Counted from the stretch's first letter, positions 1-4,786 are shown. The stretch: 6,893 nt of DNA from Bilophila wadsworthia ATCC 49260 (GCF_000701705.1 NZ_JNJP01000132.1:1-6893), one strand, 5' to 3'. The notes: generated by a model from the sequence alone, not told the origin. Made by a program: numbers and translations.

Positions 1-147
1 ACCCGGCAGGATTTCCTGCCCGTGAAAGTATCCTTGCTTCCAGTTCGCCTTCTGGAGAAGGGTGATCATCAGCCCACGATACAGCGCGCCCCGGCTCCAC
101 GACTTCGAGTCCTCAATCTTGCGCCAGACCTTGAAATAGCCGCCCAT
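1..147 (-). CDS. Probable phage replication-initiation protein, N-terminus only (cut by the left edge)
   Basis: The first 49 codons of a leftward gene are present; the rest lies outside the window. The visible part reads GGYFKVWRKIEDSKSWSRG and later LMITLLQKANW...GQEILPG. This fits the N-terminal module of phage replisome-organiser/DnaD-like replication proteins, where a K-x-x-R-K-I-x-D-S motif is followed by a helix with L-L-x-K-A-N and then a P-G turn. I chose the ATG at 147 because GGAAAGG lies 7 nt upstream. A GTG at 153 would give a GTGA overlap with the upstream stop and cannot be excluded. Its place at the end of a cro/cII/antirepressor operon is where lambdoid phages carry replication genes. 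Family assignment rests on this short segment and gene order, so it is moderate. Confidence 0.6.
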   Translation of the reverse strand, partial: MGGYFKVWRKIEDSKSWSRGALYRGLMITLLQKANWKQGYFHGQEILPG

Positions 148-149
148 AT

Positions 150-464
150 TCACACCTTTCCCTTGACGGCAGGCCCGGTTGCGGGCATACTGTTTTCAAC
201 GTTTTGATGAACTTGCATCATCTTTTCCCCTTTGGCCCGTTGCTCCAACAGCGGGCCTTTTTCGTGTTCGCGTGCCGAACCTTCAAGTGGCACTTCAATT
301 CTGTCTCCACACTTCGCGCAGGCCGTCCGATACAGCCAACGCCAGCCCTGCTTCGGGCAGGGCCGCAGGTGCGGATATTGCGCGGCGGCTTCCCTGAGCC
401 CTTCCACCGTGAGGAACCCCACGGCCTCGGGCGACGGGATGCGGTGGCGGCAGCGGATGATCAT
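150..464 (-). CDS. Hypothetical phage early protein, 104 aa, possible small metal-binding protein
   Basis: I do not recognise this protein. It starts at an ATG overlapping the antirepressor stop as ATGA, which implies translational coupling, and it ends 2 nt before the replication-gene ATG. An N-terminal segment, roughly residues 13-30, looks helical (SPEAVGFLTVEGLREAAAQY). It is followed by C36 and a CAKC pair at C49/C52 around an aromatic stretch (GWRWLYR, 40-46). This could be a small zinc-ribbon-like fold with C5, C36, C49 and C52 as candidate ligands. The C-terminal third (62-104) is polar and probably flexible. The same frame stays open upstream to 668, but that part is the shadow of the antirepressor gene. 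Confidence 0.65.
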   Translation of the reverse strand: MIIRCRHRIPSPEAVGFLTVEGLREAAAQYPHLRPCPKQGWRWLYRTACAKCGDRIEVPLEGSAREHEKGPLLEQRAKGEKMMQVHQNVENSMPATGPAVKGKV

Positions 465-1252
465 GACTCCACCATTTTCTTGAACAGGTTGATGAAGTAG
501 ATTTGCCCCTTGCCCGTGATTTTCGGCGTGCGGGTGATGTGACTTTCCCCACTGCTTCCGATGCGGGTGCCCTCCTTGATCTCCATCCATCCGGCATCCA
601 TGCTTCTCTGGGTAGGCATGTTGGTCTGGGAACCATCCTTGTGCAGGTAGCCCCTGTTCCTGAGCCACTCGAAAAAGCGGTTCTGCCCAATGTCGTAGCC
701 CGTGGCCTGCTTGATGAGCTTCGCCATTTCCCCCACGAGGATGCTGGTCTTGGCGACCTCGATGGACTCGGCGAAGACCACCTTGGGCCTCACCTCCTCC
801 ATCTTCTGCTCCAGCGCGAGGCGCTTCTGTTCTTCAAGAAGTCGCTGCTCCTCCTTGTCCGCCCACGCCCGCGCCGCCTCCGCCGGATTCCTGAAGTTCG
901 GAAGCGCCAGGGCACCGTAGCCGCCCGTCCTACGGATGGACGGAATAACCTCATGCACGATCCAGCGTTTGAACGCCTTGGCCTCCGGCTTGCGGGATCG
1001 GAGGACGAGCGAGTACAGGCCCGGTTCTGAAATGATACGGCTATCGCGTCGCAATCCTGTGGAATCATTAAGAGTGTGGATAATATCGACAATGGGGCGT
1101 TGCTCGTCGTGCTCCAGAATGTCCGGCAGATCCCGCGTCTCCGTTCCGAGGACGGCGCATACATCCCGCGCCACAAACCACGGCTCGCCTCCGTACTCGA
1201 TCACGCGCACGGCCCCAAACTCCCTGTTCTGAAAAATTCGCAGCCCGCTCAT
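461..1252 (-). CDS. Phage antirepressor: Bro-N domain plus C-terminal ANT (KilAC-type) domain
   Basis: The 263-residue protein has the classic two-domain antirepressor layout. Residues 1-110 form a Bro-N DNA-binding domain: PWFVARDVCAVLG at 24-36, an ILEHDEQ segment near 45-51, then ISEPGLYSLVLRSRKPEA and FKRWIVHEVIPSIRRTGGYG. A charged, Glu/Lys/Arg-rich probable coiled-coil linker spans about 122-155. The ANT-like domain occupies about 158-260, with AKLIKQATGYDIGQNRFFEWL, RNRGYLH and a final GQIYFINLFKKM. Such proteins in temperate phages bind and inactivate repressors or control late/lytic genes. The ATG at 1252 has GGGAG 6 nt upstream and overlaps the stop of the CII-like gene as ATGA. Length is normal and no lesion is visible. 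Confidence 0.92.
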   Translation of the reverse strand: MSGLRIFQNREFGAVRVIEYGGEPWFVARDVCAVLGTETRDLPDILEHDEQRPIVDIIHTLNDSTGLRRDSRIISEPGLYSLVLRSRKPEAKAFKRWIVHEVIPSIRRTGGYGALALPNFRNPAEAARAWADKEEQRLLEEQKRLALEQKMEEVRPKVVFAESIEVAKTSILVGEMAKLIKQATGYDIGQNRFFEWLRNRGYLHKDGSQTNMPTQRSMDAGWMEIKEGTRIGSSGESHITRTPKITGKGQIYFINLFKKMVES

Positions 1253-1761
1253 CTGGGGCTCCCGTCCAGTACGGGGACGGCCACAAAGCCGTATCCGTGG
1301 CGATAGACTTGTCCGCCGGCCAGCGGATCAAGGGCATCCGCCGCTTCGTTGTTCCATTTTGCGTTCGCCCTGAATTGCGCCTGAATAGTGGCGGCCTCGG
1401 AAGGCGACAGTTCTCCGTCGGCAACGGCGTCCAGAGTCTTTTTGTTCAGGATTCCCGTGTTCTCGGTCGCCTGCATGACCGCACGCGTGAGGTCTTCCGT
1501 GGTGGTGATGTTCGTTGCCGGGTGCATGTCCTCGACCTGCGCCGCGATCCAGTCCGCAATGATGGTGTTGCCGAGCGCCCGGCACAGGAGGGGGATGAGT
1601 TCGGGGGATGGCGTGTAGTCGTCGTACTTGTTGAAGTATCTGGAAACGGCAGCGGTGGAGAGGGACGAGCGGTTGGCTATCGCCTCGTTGGTCAGCCCGG
1701 AACGCTGCTTCGCCGCGTCCAGCGCTTCGTTGAACCCCATGTGCCGCAAGTTCATGCTCAT
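1249..1761 (-). CDS. CII-like / HTH phage transcriptional regulator
   Basis: This is a 170-residue protein with an N-terminal helix-turn-helix at about residues 22-44 (GLTNEAIANRSSLSTAAVSR), followed by the YFNKYDDYTPSPELIP stretch. In phage CII-type regulators the HTH is likewise followed by a loop and a helix that selects the promoter. Residues 60-170 hold a second, mostly helical region, probably for oligomerisation. I placed the start at ATG 1761 because a perfect GGAGG (1775-1771) sits 9 nt upstream. In-frame ATGs further upstream, to 1821, lack such a site. It lies second or third in the leftward early operon and overlaps the antirepressor start, so it probably controls early or lysogenic promoters. 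A cousin in the phage regulatory CII/YdaS-like group is equally possible. Confidence 0.8.
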   Translation of the reverse strand: MSMNLRHMGFNEALDAAKQRSGLTNEAIANRSSLSTAAVSRYFNKYDDYTPSPELIPLLCRALGNTIIADWIAAQVEDMHPATNITTTEDLTRAVMQATENTGILNKKTLDAVADGELSPSEAATIQAQFRANAKWNNEAADALDPLAGGQVYRHGYGFVAVPVLDGSPR

Positions 1762-1823
1762 GGTGTGAATCCTCCGTGTATTCATAAATTGCCGGGATTC
1801 GGGGTTTCGCCCATCCTGCATTC

Positions 1824-2105
1824 ATGGAAACGGTTCATTTGCTCATCATCCTGCGCGTCCCCGTGTGGCGCGTCCGCATCCTGATCCATGGGGATCCCCG
1901 GATACGCTGGCGGGCGTACCGCGTCGCGGAGTACCCGACGCCCGAGGCCGTGGCCCGGCGGTGCGCGGAAGGGCTAGTGCGTCGGGAGGGTGATAAGTGC
2001 CACAATGACCACTCCCAAAGTGGGCAGGGCATCAGCCAGTGCGGTGCGTCTCCGCTTCGAATCCGGTGGGAGTGTTGGGGGTGGCTGGAGGACAGTCTGG
2101 TATGA
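1824..2105 (+). CDS. Possible small rightward gene (93 aa, unknown); strand uncertain
   Basis: The stretch between the CII-like and Cro-like genes has no clean leftward gene. The best protein-like reading is rightward: VWRVRILIHGDP, then RWRAYRVAEYP, then TPEAVARRCAEGLVRREG, a strand-strand-helix pattern with strongly G/C-biased third codon positions through about codon 55. Against it, the ATG at 1824 has no Shine-Dalgarno sequence, the gene opposes the operon around it, and its last 74 bp run antisense to the Cro-like gene. After about codon 58 the composition looks less coding, so the true 3' end may be lost by frameshift. Competing leftward ORFs are 2032-1835 (65 aa, Arg/Ser-rich, start in a TGATG overlap with the Cro-like stop) and 1889-1782 (35 aa, acidic). 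I favour the rightward reading only weakly. Confidence 0.32.
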   Translation: METVHLLIILRVPVWRVRILIHGDPRIRWRAYRVAEYPTPEAVARRCAEGLVRREGDKCHNDHSQSGQGISQCGASPLRIRWECWGWLEDSLV

Positions 2106-2274
2106 GCGCTTCCAAACTAATGCCCAACTTCAATGCGTAGACGGCACACGCTCCATGTGGGATTTTTTCCGCATGACAATGCTTCCAGACAGATGAGCGT
2201 GTTATCCCTGTCATTCTTGAAATGTCAGCGTATTTCAGTTGGTTGCGTTGCTTATAAATTTGTAGTGCGTTCAT
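2032..2274 (-). CDS. Cro-like helix-turn-helix regulator, first gene of the leftward early operon
   Basis: An 80-residue protein, almost all of it an HTH domain: ALQIYKQRNQLKYADISRMT then GITRSSVWKHCHAEKIPHG, with the recognition helix near residues 24-34. The end, from about residue 61, is a Pro/Thr-rich tail. It is divergently transcribed from the CI-type repressor and separated from it by an 81 bp region with paired operators, the usual position of Cro. I chose ATG 2274 because upstream in-frame codons run antisense into the repressor gene. No convincing Shine-Dalgarno precedes this ATG; the nearest is GGAA about 11 nt upstream. Translation may therefore be weak or nearly leaderless if the closer promoter (-10 at 2287-2282) is used. 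Confidence 0.82.
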   Translation of the reverse strand: MNALQIYKQRNQLKYADISRMTGITRSSVWKHCHAEKIPHGACAVYALKLGISLEALIPDCPPATPNTPTGFEAETHRTG

Positions 2275-2310
2275 GTTTTGTATGATTCCATAAAGAATCA
2301 AAAATAGCAA
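2259..2310. promoter_or_regulatory. Divergent promoters of the repressor (rightward) and Cro-like operon (leftward)
   Basis: Rightward: TATGAT at 2281-2286 is a good -10 box, with a weak -35 (TTTGTA, 2259-2264) 16 nt away. Its start near 2293 gives a roughly 60 nt leader to the repressor ATG. Leftward: TATTTT at 2306-2301 preceded by TGC is an extended -10 with a poor -35. A second option is TTGCTA (2310-2305), 17 nt, AATCAT (2287-2282), which would start at or next to the Cro-like ATG. The -10 elements overlap or flank the operators. Assignments are by eye. Confidence 0.5.
2283..2300. promoter_or_regulatory. Candidate repressor operator 1 (inverted repeat)
   Basis: A perfect inverted repeat TGATTC-N6-GAATCA. 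It shares size, spacer and 4 of 6 arm positions per half-site with the repeat at 2314-2331, and overlaps the -10 box of the rightward promoter and the likely start of the leftward one. Bound repressor here would block leftward early transcription and may also autoregulate. Confidence 0.7.
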
Positions 2311-2313
2311 GTG

Positions 2314-2331
2314 TGTTTCGAGACAGAAACA
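2314..2331. promoter_or_regulatory. Candidate repressor operator 2 (inverted repeat)
   Basis: A perfect inverted repeat TGTTTC-N6-GAAACA with the same architecture as operator 1. Its centre is 31 bp from that of operator 1, close to three helical turns, so two dimers would sit on the same DNA face. It lies in the -35 region of the extended -10 leftward promoter and in the leader of the repressor gene. Confidence 0.7.
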
Positions 2332-2355
2332 TTTTTTTCTGGCAAGGATGACCAC

Positions 2356-3009
2356 ATGAAAACTCAACAAGAACGGTGGGACGAAATCGTCCAACGCATG
2401 AAGGAAAAGGTGGATGAAGGCGGGCGTGGAAGCGTTTCTCGTCTTGCCGAACTGTTGAACACTGAACGTGGAACAGTATCTAAATATATCAATGGACAAC
2501 TGAAAGGAGAAAGGGTTCCTGCAGATAAGATTCTTTTCTTTGAAGAAAAGCTTGGGTTAGCGCCAGTTTTGAAACGAATTGGTGTGCACTCTCCTGCGGA
2601 ACCTGTAGAAGGAGACAATTTGCCGATTATCCCTGTTTTTTCTCATGCCGGAGCTGGCTCCCCTTCAGAATTCTTTTCAGGTACCCCCGAGGTAACGATT
2701 CCTGTACTCCCTCAATATTTTCTTCCTGATATTGCCGCGATCAAAGTGACCGGGGATAGCATGGAGCCGACTATCTCAAAGGGGGCCTATGTAGGTGTAG
2801 TCCCTCTAGGTGAAGACCTCATTGAAGGAGGAATCTACCTCGTTAGCCGTCCTCCTTTTGGGGTCTTGGTGAAGAGGGTACGTCTCGGCAAAGAGGGTAA
2901 TATTATTCTGTATTCAGATAATCCTCGATATGAGCCACAGGAGCTACCCTTTGAAGGCTACGAGGATGTGATTATCGGGAAAGTTGTGTGGGTATGGCAG
3001 CTTTTCTAG
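2356..3009 (+). CDS. CI-type phage repressor with HTH and LexA-like S24 peptidase domain
   Basis: This 217-residue lysogeny repressor has an N-terminal HTH (about 8-65: SVSRLAELLNTERGTVSKYI). A linker leads to a C-terminal S24/LexA-fold domain (about 88-217). The catalytic Ser135 lies in TGDSMEPTI and Lys173 in GVLVKRVRL; both key residues are intact. HAGAGS at 97-102 offers Ala-Gly bonds (98-99 or 100-101) at the position where LexA/CI proteins self-cleave, so RecA-linked SOS induction is likely, though some phage members keep the fold without cleaving. The start at 2356 has AAGGA 7 nt upstream; the open frame back to a GTG at 2311 runs through operator 2. It should bind the two inverted repeats upstream. 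No terminator follows, so the next gene is probably cotranscribed. Confidence 0.93.
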   Translation: MKTQQERWDEIVQRMKEKVDEGGRGSVSRLAELLNTERGTVSKYINGQLKGERVPADKILFFEEKLGLAPVLKRIGVHSPAEPVEGDNLPIIPVFSHAGAGSPSEFFSGTPEVTIPVLPQYFLPDIAAIKVTGDSMEPTISKGAYVGVVPLGEDLIEGGIYLVSRPPFGVLVKRVRLGKEGNIILYSDNPRYEPQELPFEGYEDVIIGKVVWVWQLF

Positions 3010-3059
3010 TTATCGTATGAGCATGAGCGAGTAGGCTGAAAGTAGCGGAGAGAGGTAGT

Positions 3060-3497
3060 ATGCGCAAAATCTATCAGGCTGGCCCCCTTTTCTCAGATGC
3101 GGAGCGGTCGTGGCATGGTAAACTTTCCGAACGCCTACGCGCAGCAGGGCACTCCGTGGTCTGGCCGGGAGACTTGCTCACCTCAGACCAAATCAAAGCC
3201 GCTGGCCCCGGGGCGATCGCCCTTATCTTTGAAACATGCCGCAACGCCATTGATTGCAGTACCTGCGTTGTCGCCCTGCTTGACGGCACTCAGGTTGATG
3301 ACGGCACGGCTTGGGAAATCGGGTACGCCTACGCCAAGGGGCTTCCTATTTTTGGTATCCGCACCGACTTTCGACAAGGCGGGGATACGCAGTTTAACCA
3401 CGTGAACAGTATGATTGAGGGTTGCCTGTACGGTCTTGCCACAGATATTGACGAACTTTTGCTGATGATGTGTGCGGCCTCATGTAGTGGAAAATGA
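3060..3497 (+). CDS. Nucleoside 2-deoxyribosyltransferase-like protein (NDT family)
   Basis: This 145-residue protein has the NDT/PF05014 signatures: the N-terminal strand-loop IYQAGPLFSDAER (4-16), the central ALLDGTQVDDGTAWEIGYA block (72-90), and HVNSMIEG (114-121). By family knowledge the catalytic nucleophile is the Glu of the W-E-I-G-Y-A motif, here E86, with D75, D80/D81 and N116 as likely substrate residues. All are present, so the enzyme looks active on N-glycosidic bonds of nucleosides or nucleotides. The ATG has an AGAGG just upstream. It follows the repressor by 50 bp and precedes the TIR gene by 31 bp on the same strand, so all three are probably expressed in the lysogen. Nucleotide salvage is one role; processing of a signal nucleotide or nucleotide-depleting defence is suggested by the TIR neighbour but not proven. 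Confidence 0.85.
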   Translation: MRKIYQAGPLFSDAERSWHGKLSERLRAAGHSVVWPGDLLTSDQIKAAGPGAIALIFETCRNAIDCSTCVVALLDGTQVDDGTAWEIGYAYAKGLPIFGIRTDFRQGGDTQFNHVNSMIEGCLYGLATDIDELLLMMCAASCSGK

Positions 3498-3500
3498 AAA

Positions 3501-3518
3501 TCCCCGCCGGAGCGGGGA
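3501..3518. promoter_or_regulatory. Perfect hairpin abutting the TIR ribosome-binding site
   Basis: TCCCCGC-CGGA-GCGGGGA forms a 7 bp all-matched stem with a 4 nt loop. On the plus strand its last base is the first base of the AGGAGG (3518-3523) that serves the TIR ATG at 3529, and no T-run follows, so it may modulate translation or shield an mRNA end. On the minus strand the same stem is followed by TTTTCATTTT, which resembles an intrinsic terminator for leftward transcripts. Confidence 0.6.
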
Positions 3519-3528
3519 GGAGGTGACT

Positions 3529-4017
3529 ATGCCAAGCTACAGAAAAATTTTCCCTTCATATGACTGGGATGAAGATGTATGGCGCGTCAATCAAATTGTT
3601 AACCTACCGTTTATTGTTGGTGCCGAGCTTGCAGGGTTTGTCAAAAATGTTCCAAACGAGGAAGTGAGAAAAAGTGACGCAGCCGTTCAGCGTTGGATTG
3701 ATGAAAATATGGAAGGATGCTCTTGCCTCGTCTTACTTATCGGGGAAAAAACATATTTGAGTAGATGGGTAAAGTACGAATTGGAAAGAGCCACTCAAAA
3801 AAGAATGGGGCGTCTTAACGTCTACCTTGAGGGAATGCCTGATAGATATGGAATTCCCTCAAAACGCGGCAAAGATCCTTACGCCCATCATGGAATGTAT
3901 GTACCCGTAGATACACCTGGGGTGTTCATTGTCAATGAATACTCATGGATTCGTGACAATGGGCTGTACAACATTGGCAACTGGATAGAAGACGCGTGCC
4001 AACGTGCTGGAAGATAA
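3529..4017 (+). CDS. ThsB-type TIR-domain protein (Thoeris sensor-like)
   Basis: This 162-residue protein matches the ThsB/DUF1863 TIR-like family (PF08937) as I remember it. It has RKIFPSYDWDED at 5-16 (strand A and BB-loop region), then a long insert with a WIDENMEGCSCLVLLIGEKT core (57-75). The hallmark YLSRWVKYELERA (76-88) carries E84, the likely catalytic Glu, and DRYGIPSKRGKDPYAHHG (105-122) resembles the KDKYGNIKSKGPNPF segment of Bacillus ThsB. In Thoeris this family senses infection and turns NAD+ into a cyclic ADP-ribose-type signal for a separate effector. No ThsA (SIR2/Macro plus SLOG) gene is in the window; the neighbours are an NDT-like enzyme and a membrane protein. The ATG has a perfect AGGAGG 5 nt upstream. 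The gene is clearly AT-richer than the phage genes around it, suggesting separate acquisition. Confidence 0.85.
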   Translation: MPSYRKIFPSYDWDEDVWRVNQIVNLPFIVGAELAGFVKNVPNEEVRKSDAAVQRWIDENMEGCSCLVLLIGEKTYLSRWVKYELERATQKRMGRLNVYLEGMPDRYGIPSKRGKDPYAHHGMYVPVDTPGVFIVNEYSWIRDNGLYNIGNWIEDACQRAGR

Positions 4018-4022
4018 TGCTA

Positions 4023-4055
4023 AGCCCATACAGGATTGGTATGAGGCTGTTTTTT
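4023..4055 (+). terminator. Intrinsic terminator after the TIR gene
   Basis: AGCC-CATAC pairs with GTATG-A-GGCT (9 bp with one bulged A, 7 nt loop), followed by G and six T. It starts 6 nt after the TIR stop and ends in the last codon of the convergent membrane gene. On the minus strand it has no T-run, so it acts mainly rightward. Confidence 0.7.
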
Positions 4056-4479
4056 AGGCAAGCACAATAATTAGGATGGTTGCACCCGTCACGGGATATA
4101 GCCATTCAGAAAAAGAAATTAAGCAGCTCCCAAAGCCAGCATTATATCGATTTAAATCAATATCCCATTGATCTAAATATGGCACAGTTCCGCCTATAAT
4201 GGCCTTGTGGTGTTGCCTAAATTTGCGCTCAAGCTGCAAATAACGGGCGTCTAGATACCAAAAAGCCATTGTTAACACCAAAAATAACCACGCGATTTTA
4301 CCAGAAAAATTCATACCACACGCGCCAGCCAACGTCGTCACAGCGGCGCATAATGTCAAAAAAAATGTTTTGCACTTTTGTGAATTGTCCGCCATTCTTG
4401 CAATAATGCCCTGAACCATCAGAAGTGCCTTGAGTTCATGCTCATCAAGGATCGCCCGCCTGTCTCTTGCTTGGCACAT
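4054..4479 (-). CDS. Small multi-pass membrane protein, candidate partner/effector of the TIR protein
   Basis: This 141-residue protein has three hydrophobic segments: about 38-56 (TFFLTLCAAVTTLAGACG), 61-77 (KIAWLFLVLTMAFWYLD) and 127-141 (LYPVTGATILIIVLA) at the extreme C-terminus. A cytosolic N-terminal amphipathic helix (10-33) precedes them. After helix 2 comes FWYLDARYLQLERKFR (73-88), a W-x-L-D-x-x-Y-L-x-x-E-R-x-F-R motif. I associate that motif with small two-to-four-helix membrane proteins (RipA-type/SLATT-like) that often neighbour TIR genes; the family name is tentative. ATG 4479 is supported by GGAG 8 nt upstream; the open frame extending to 4638 runs through terminators. It is AT-rich like the TIR gene and convergent with it, stops nearly touching. 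A pore-forming or membrane-perturbing effector, or an inhibitor of infection, is inference. Confidence 0.75.
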   Translation of the reverse strand: MCQARDRRAILDEHELKALLMVQGIIARMADNSQKCKTFFLTLCAAVTTLAGACGMNFSGKIAWLFLVLTMAFWYLDARYLQLERKFRQHHKAIIGGTVPYLDQWDIDLNRYNAGFGSCLISFSEWLYPVTGATILIIVLA

Positions 4480-4503
4480 AAATTTTTCTCCAGAGTTTAC
4501 ATT

Positions 4504-4532
4504 ATCATACGTGAATCTCAAAAACGGTTCAA
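4504..4532 (-). promoter_or_regulatory. Sigma70-type promoter of the membrane-protein gene
   Basis: Read leftward: TTGAAC (4532-4527), exactly 17 nt, TATGAT (4509-4504). The start would fall near 4497, giving a leader of about 18 nt that holds the GGAG ribosome site. This makes the gene independently expressed. The -35 box overlaps the left arm of the rightward terminator at 4531. Confidence 0.65.
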
Positions 4533-4557
4533 GCCCCTCCTCATGAGGGGCTTTTTT
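4531..4557 (+). terminator. Intrinsic terminator, rightward, first of a tandem pair
   Basis: AAGCCCCTC and GAGGGGCTT form a perfect 9 bp stem with a 5 nt loop and end in a run of six T. No rightward gene ends close upstream; the nearest is the TIR gene, 514 bp away. It may be a backstop for rightward cargo transcription or a relic from before the leftward gene was inserted. Confidence 0.8.
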
Positions 4558-4574
4558 GTGCCCTGCCGGGCGTG

Positions 4575-4611
4575 ACCACCGATGCCTTCGTGGTGTCGGC
4601 GGTATTTTTTT
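4575..4611 (+). terminator. Intrinsic terminator, rightward, second of a tandem pair
   Basis: ACCACCGATGCC pairs with GGTGTCGGCGGT through a TTCGT loop (two G.U pairs and one A-C mismatch), followed by A and seven T. Only 17 bp separate it from the first terminator. Together they isolate the DUF3560 block from rightward transcription out of the repressor/cargo operon. Confidence 0.7.
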
Positions 4612-4624
4612 AAACCAATTGATT

Positions 4625-4786
4625 CTATTTGGCAACATTTAGCTTGACTATTTTGATTCTGTATGGAAACATATCTTCACGACGAATGAGCCCCCCATTC
4701 GCCAGTTCTTCGACAAGTAGCGCGACGAAGCCCCCAAACCCGGCGTTGTACCCGTCGAGCCCCCGCGTAACAGGCGGCAAGGCCAT
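4625..4786 (-). CDS. Possible small leftward protein (53 aa), unknown; may instead be non-coding leader
   Basis: The leftward reading is unusually protein-like: VTRGLDGYNAGFGGF, then VALLVEELANGGLIRRED, then a basic end MFPYRIKIVKLNVAK. It looks like a helix followed by a strand. Every other frame here is Pro/Ser-rich or broken. I gave the ATG at 4786, but neither it nor the ATG at 4810 has a visible ribosome site, so the start is open and the gene may be the 3' remnant of something longer. It overlaps the candidate rightward promoter at 4629 and the DUF3560 leader, and it sits just upstream of the tandem terminators read from the other strand. The region could simply be structured leader RNA whose reverse strand happens to look coding. 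Confidence 0.33.
   Translation of the reverse strand: MALPPVTRGLDGYNAGFGGFVALLVEELANGGLIRREDMFPYRIKIVKLNVAK
4629..4657 (+). promoter_or_regulatory. Candidate promoter of the DUF3560 block
   Basis: TTGGCA (4629-4634), 17 nt, TTTGAT (4652-4657), right after the second terminator. The -35 matches consensus at five positions and the -10 at four. The start near 4664 gives a long leader of about 290 nt. That leader contains the AGCCCCC motif at about 4689, 4729, 4758 and 4830 and the hairpin at 4896-4924. No other gene-like signal is seen in 4665-4953 on the plus strand. Confidence 0.4.

Noticed and set aside
465..668. Open leftward frame continuous with the 104-aa gene up to 668
   Set aside because: It is the shifted-frame shadow of the antirepressor gene; ATG 464 with the ATGA overlap explains the real start.
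503..1030. 175-aa rightward ORF opposite the antirepressor
   Set aside because: Leu/Pro/Arg-rich antisense shadow; the leftward frame has clear Bro-N and ANT motifs.
1297..1884. 195-aa rightward ORF opposite the CII-like gene
   Set aside because: Val/Arg/Gly-rich shadow of the HTH gene, without a ribosome site or motif.
2205..2235. TGTCATTC...AAATGTCA repeat inside the Cro-like gene as a third operator
   Set aside because: The arms are not true inverted complements and do not match the TGWTTC-N6-GAAWCA design.
4644..4674. TTGACT near 4644 as a -35 box
   Set aside because: No acceptable -10 at 16-18 nt; TTGGCA-17-TTTGAT just upstream fits better.
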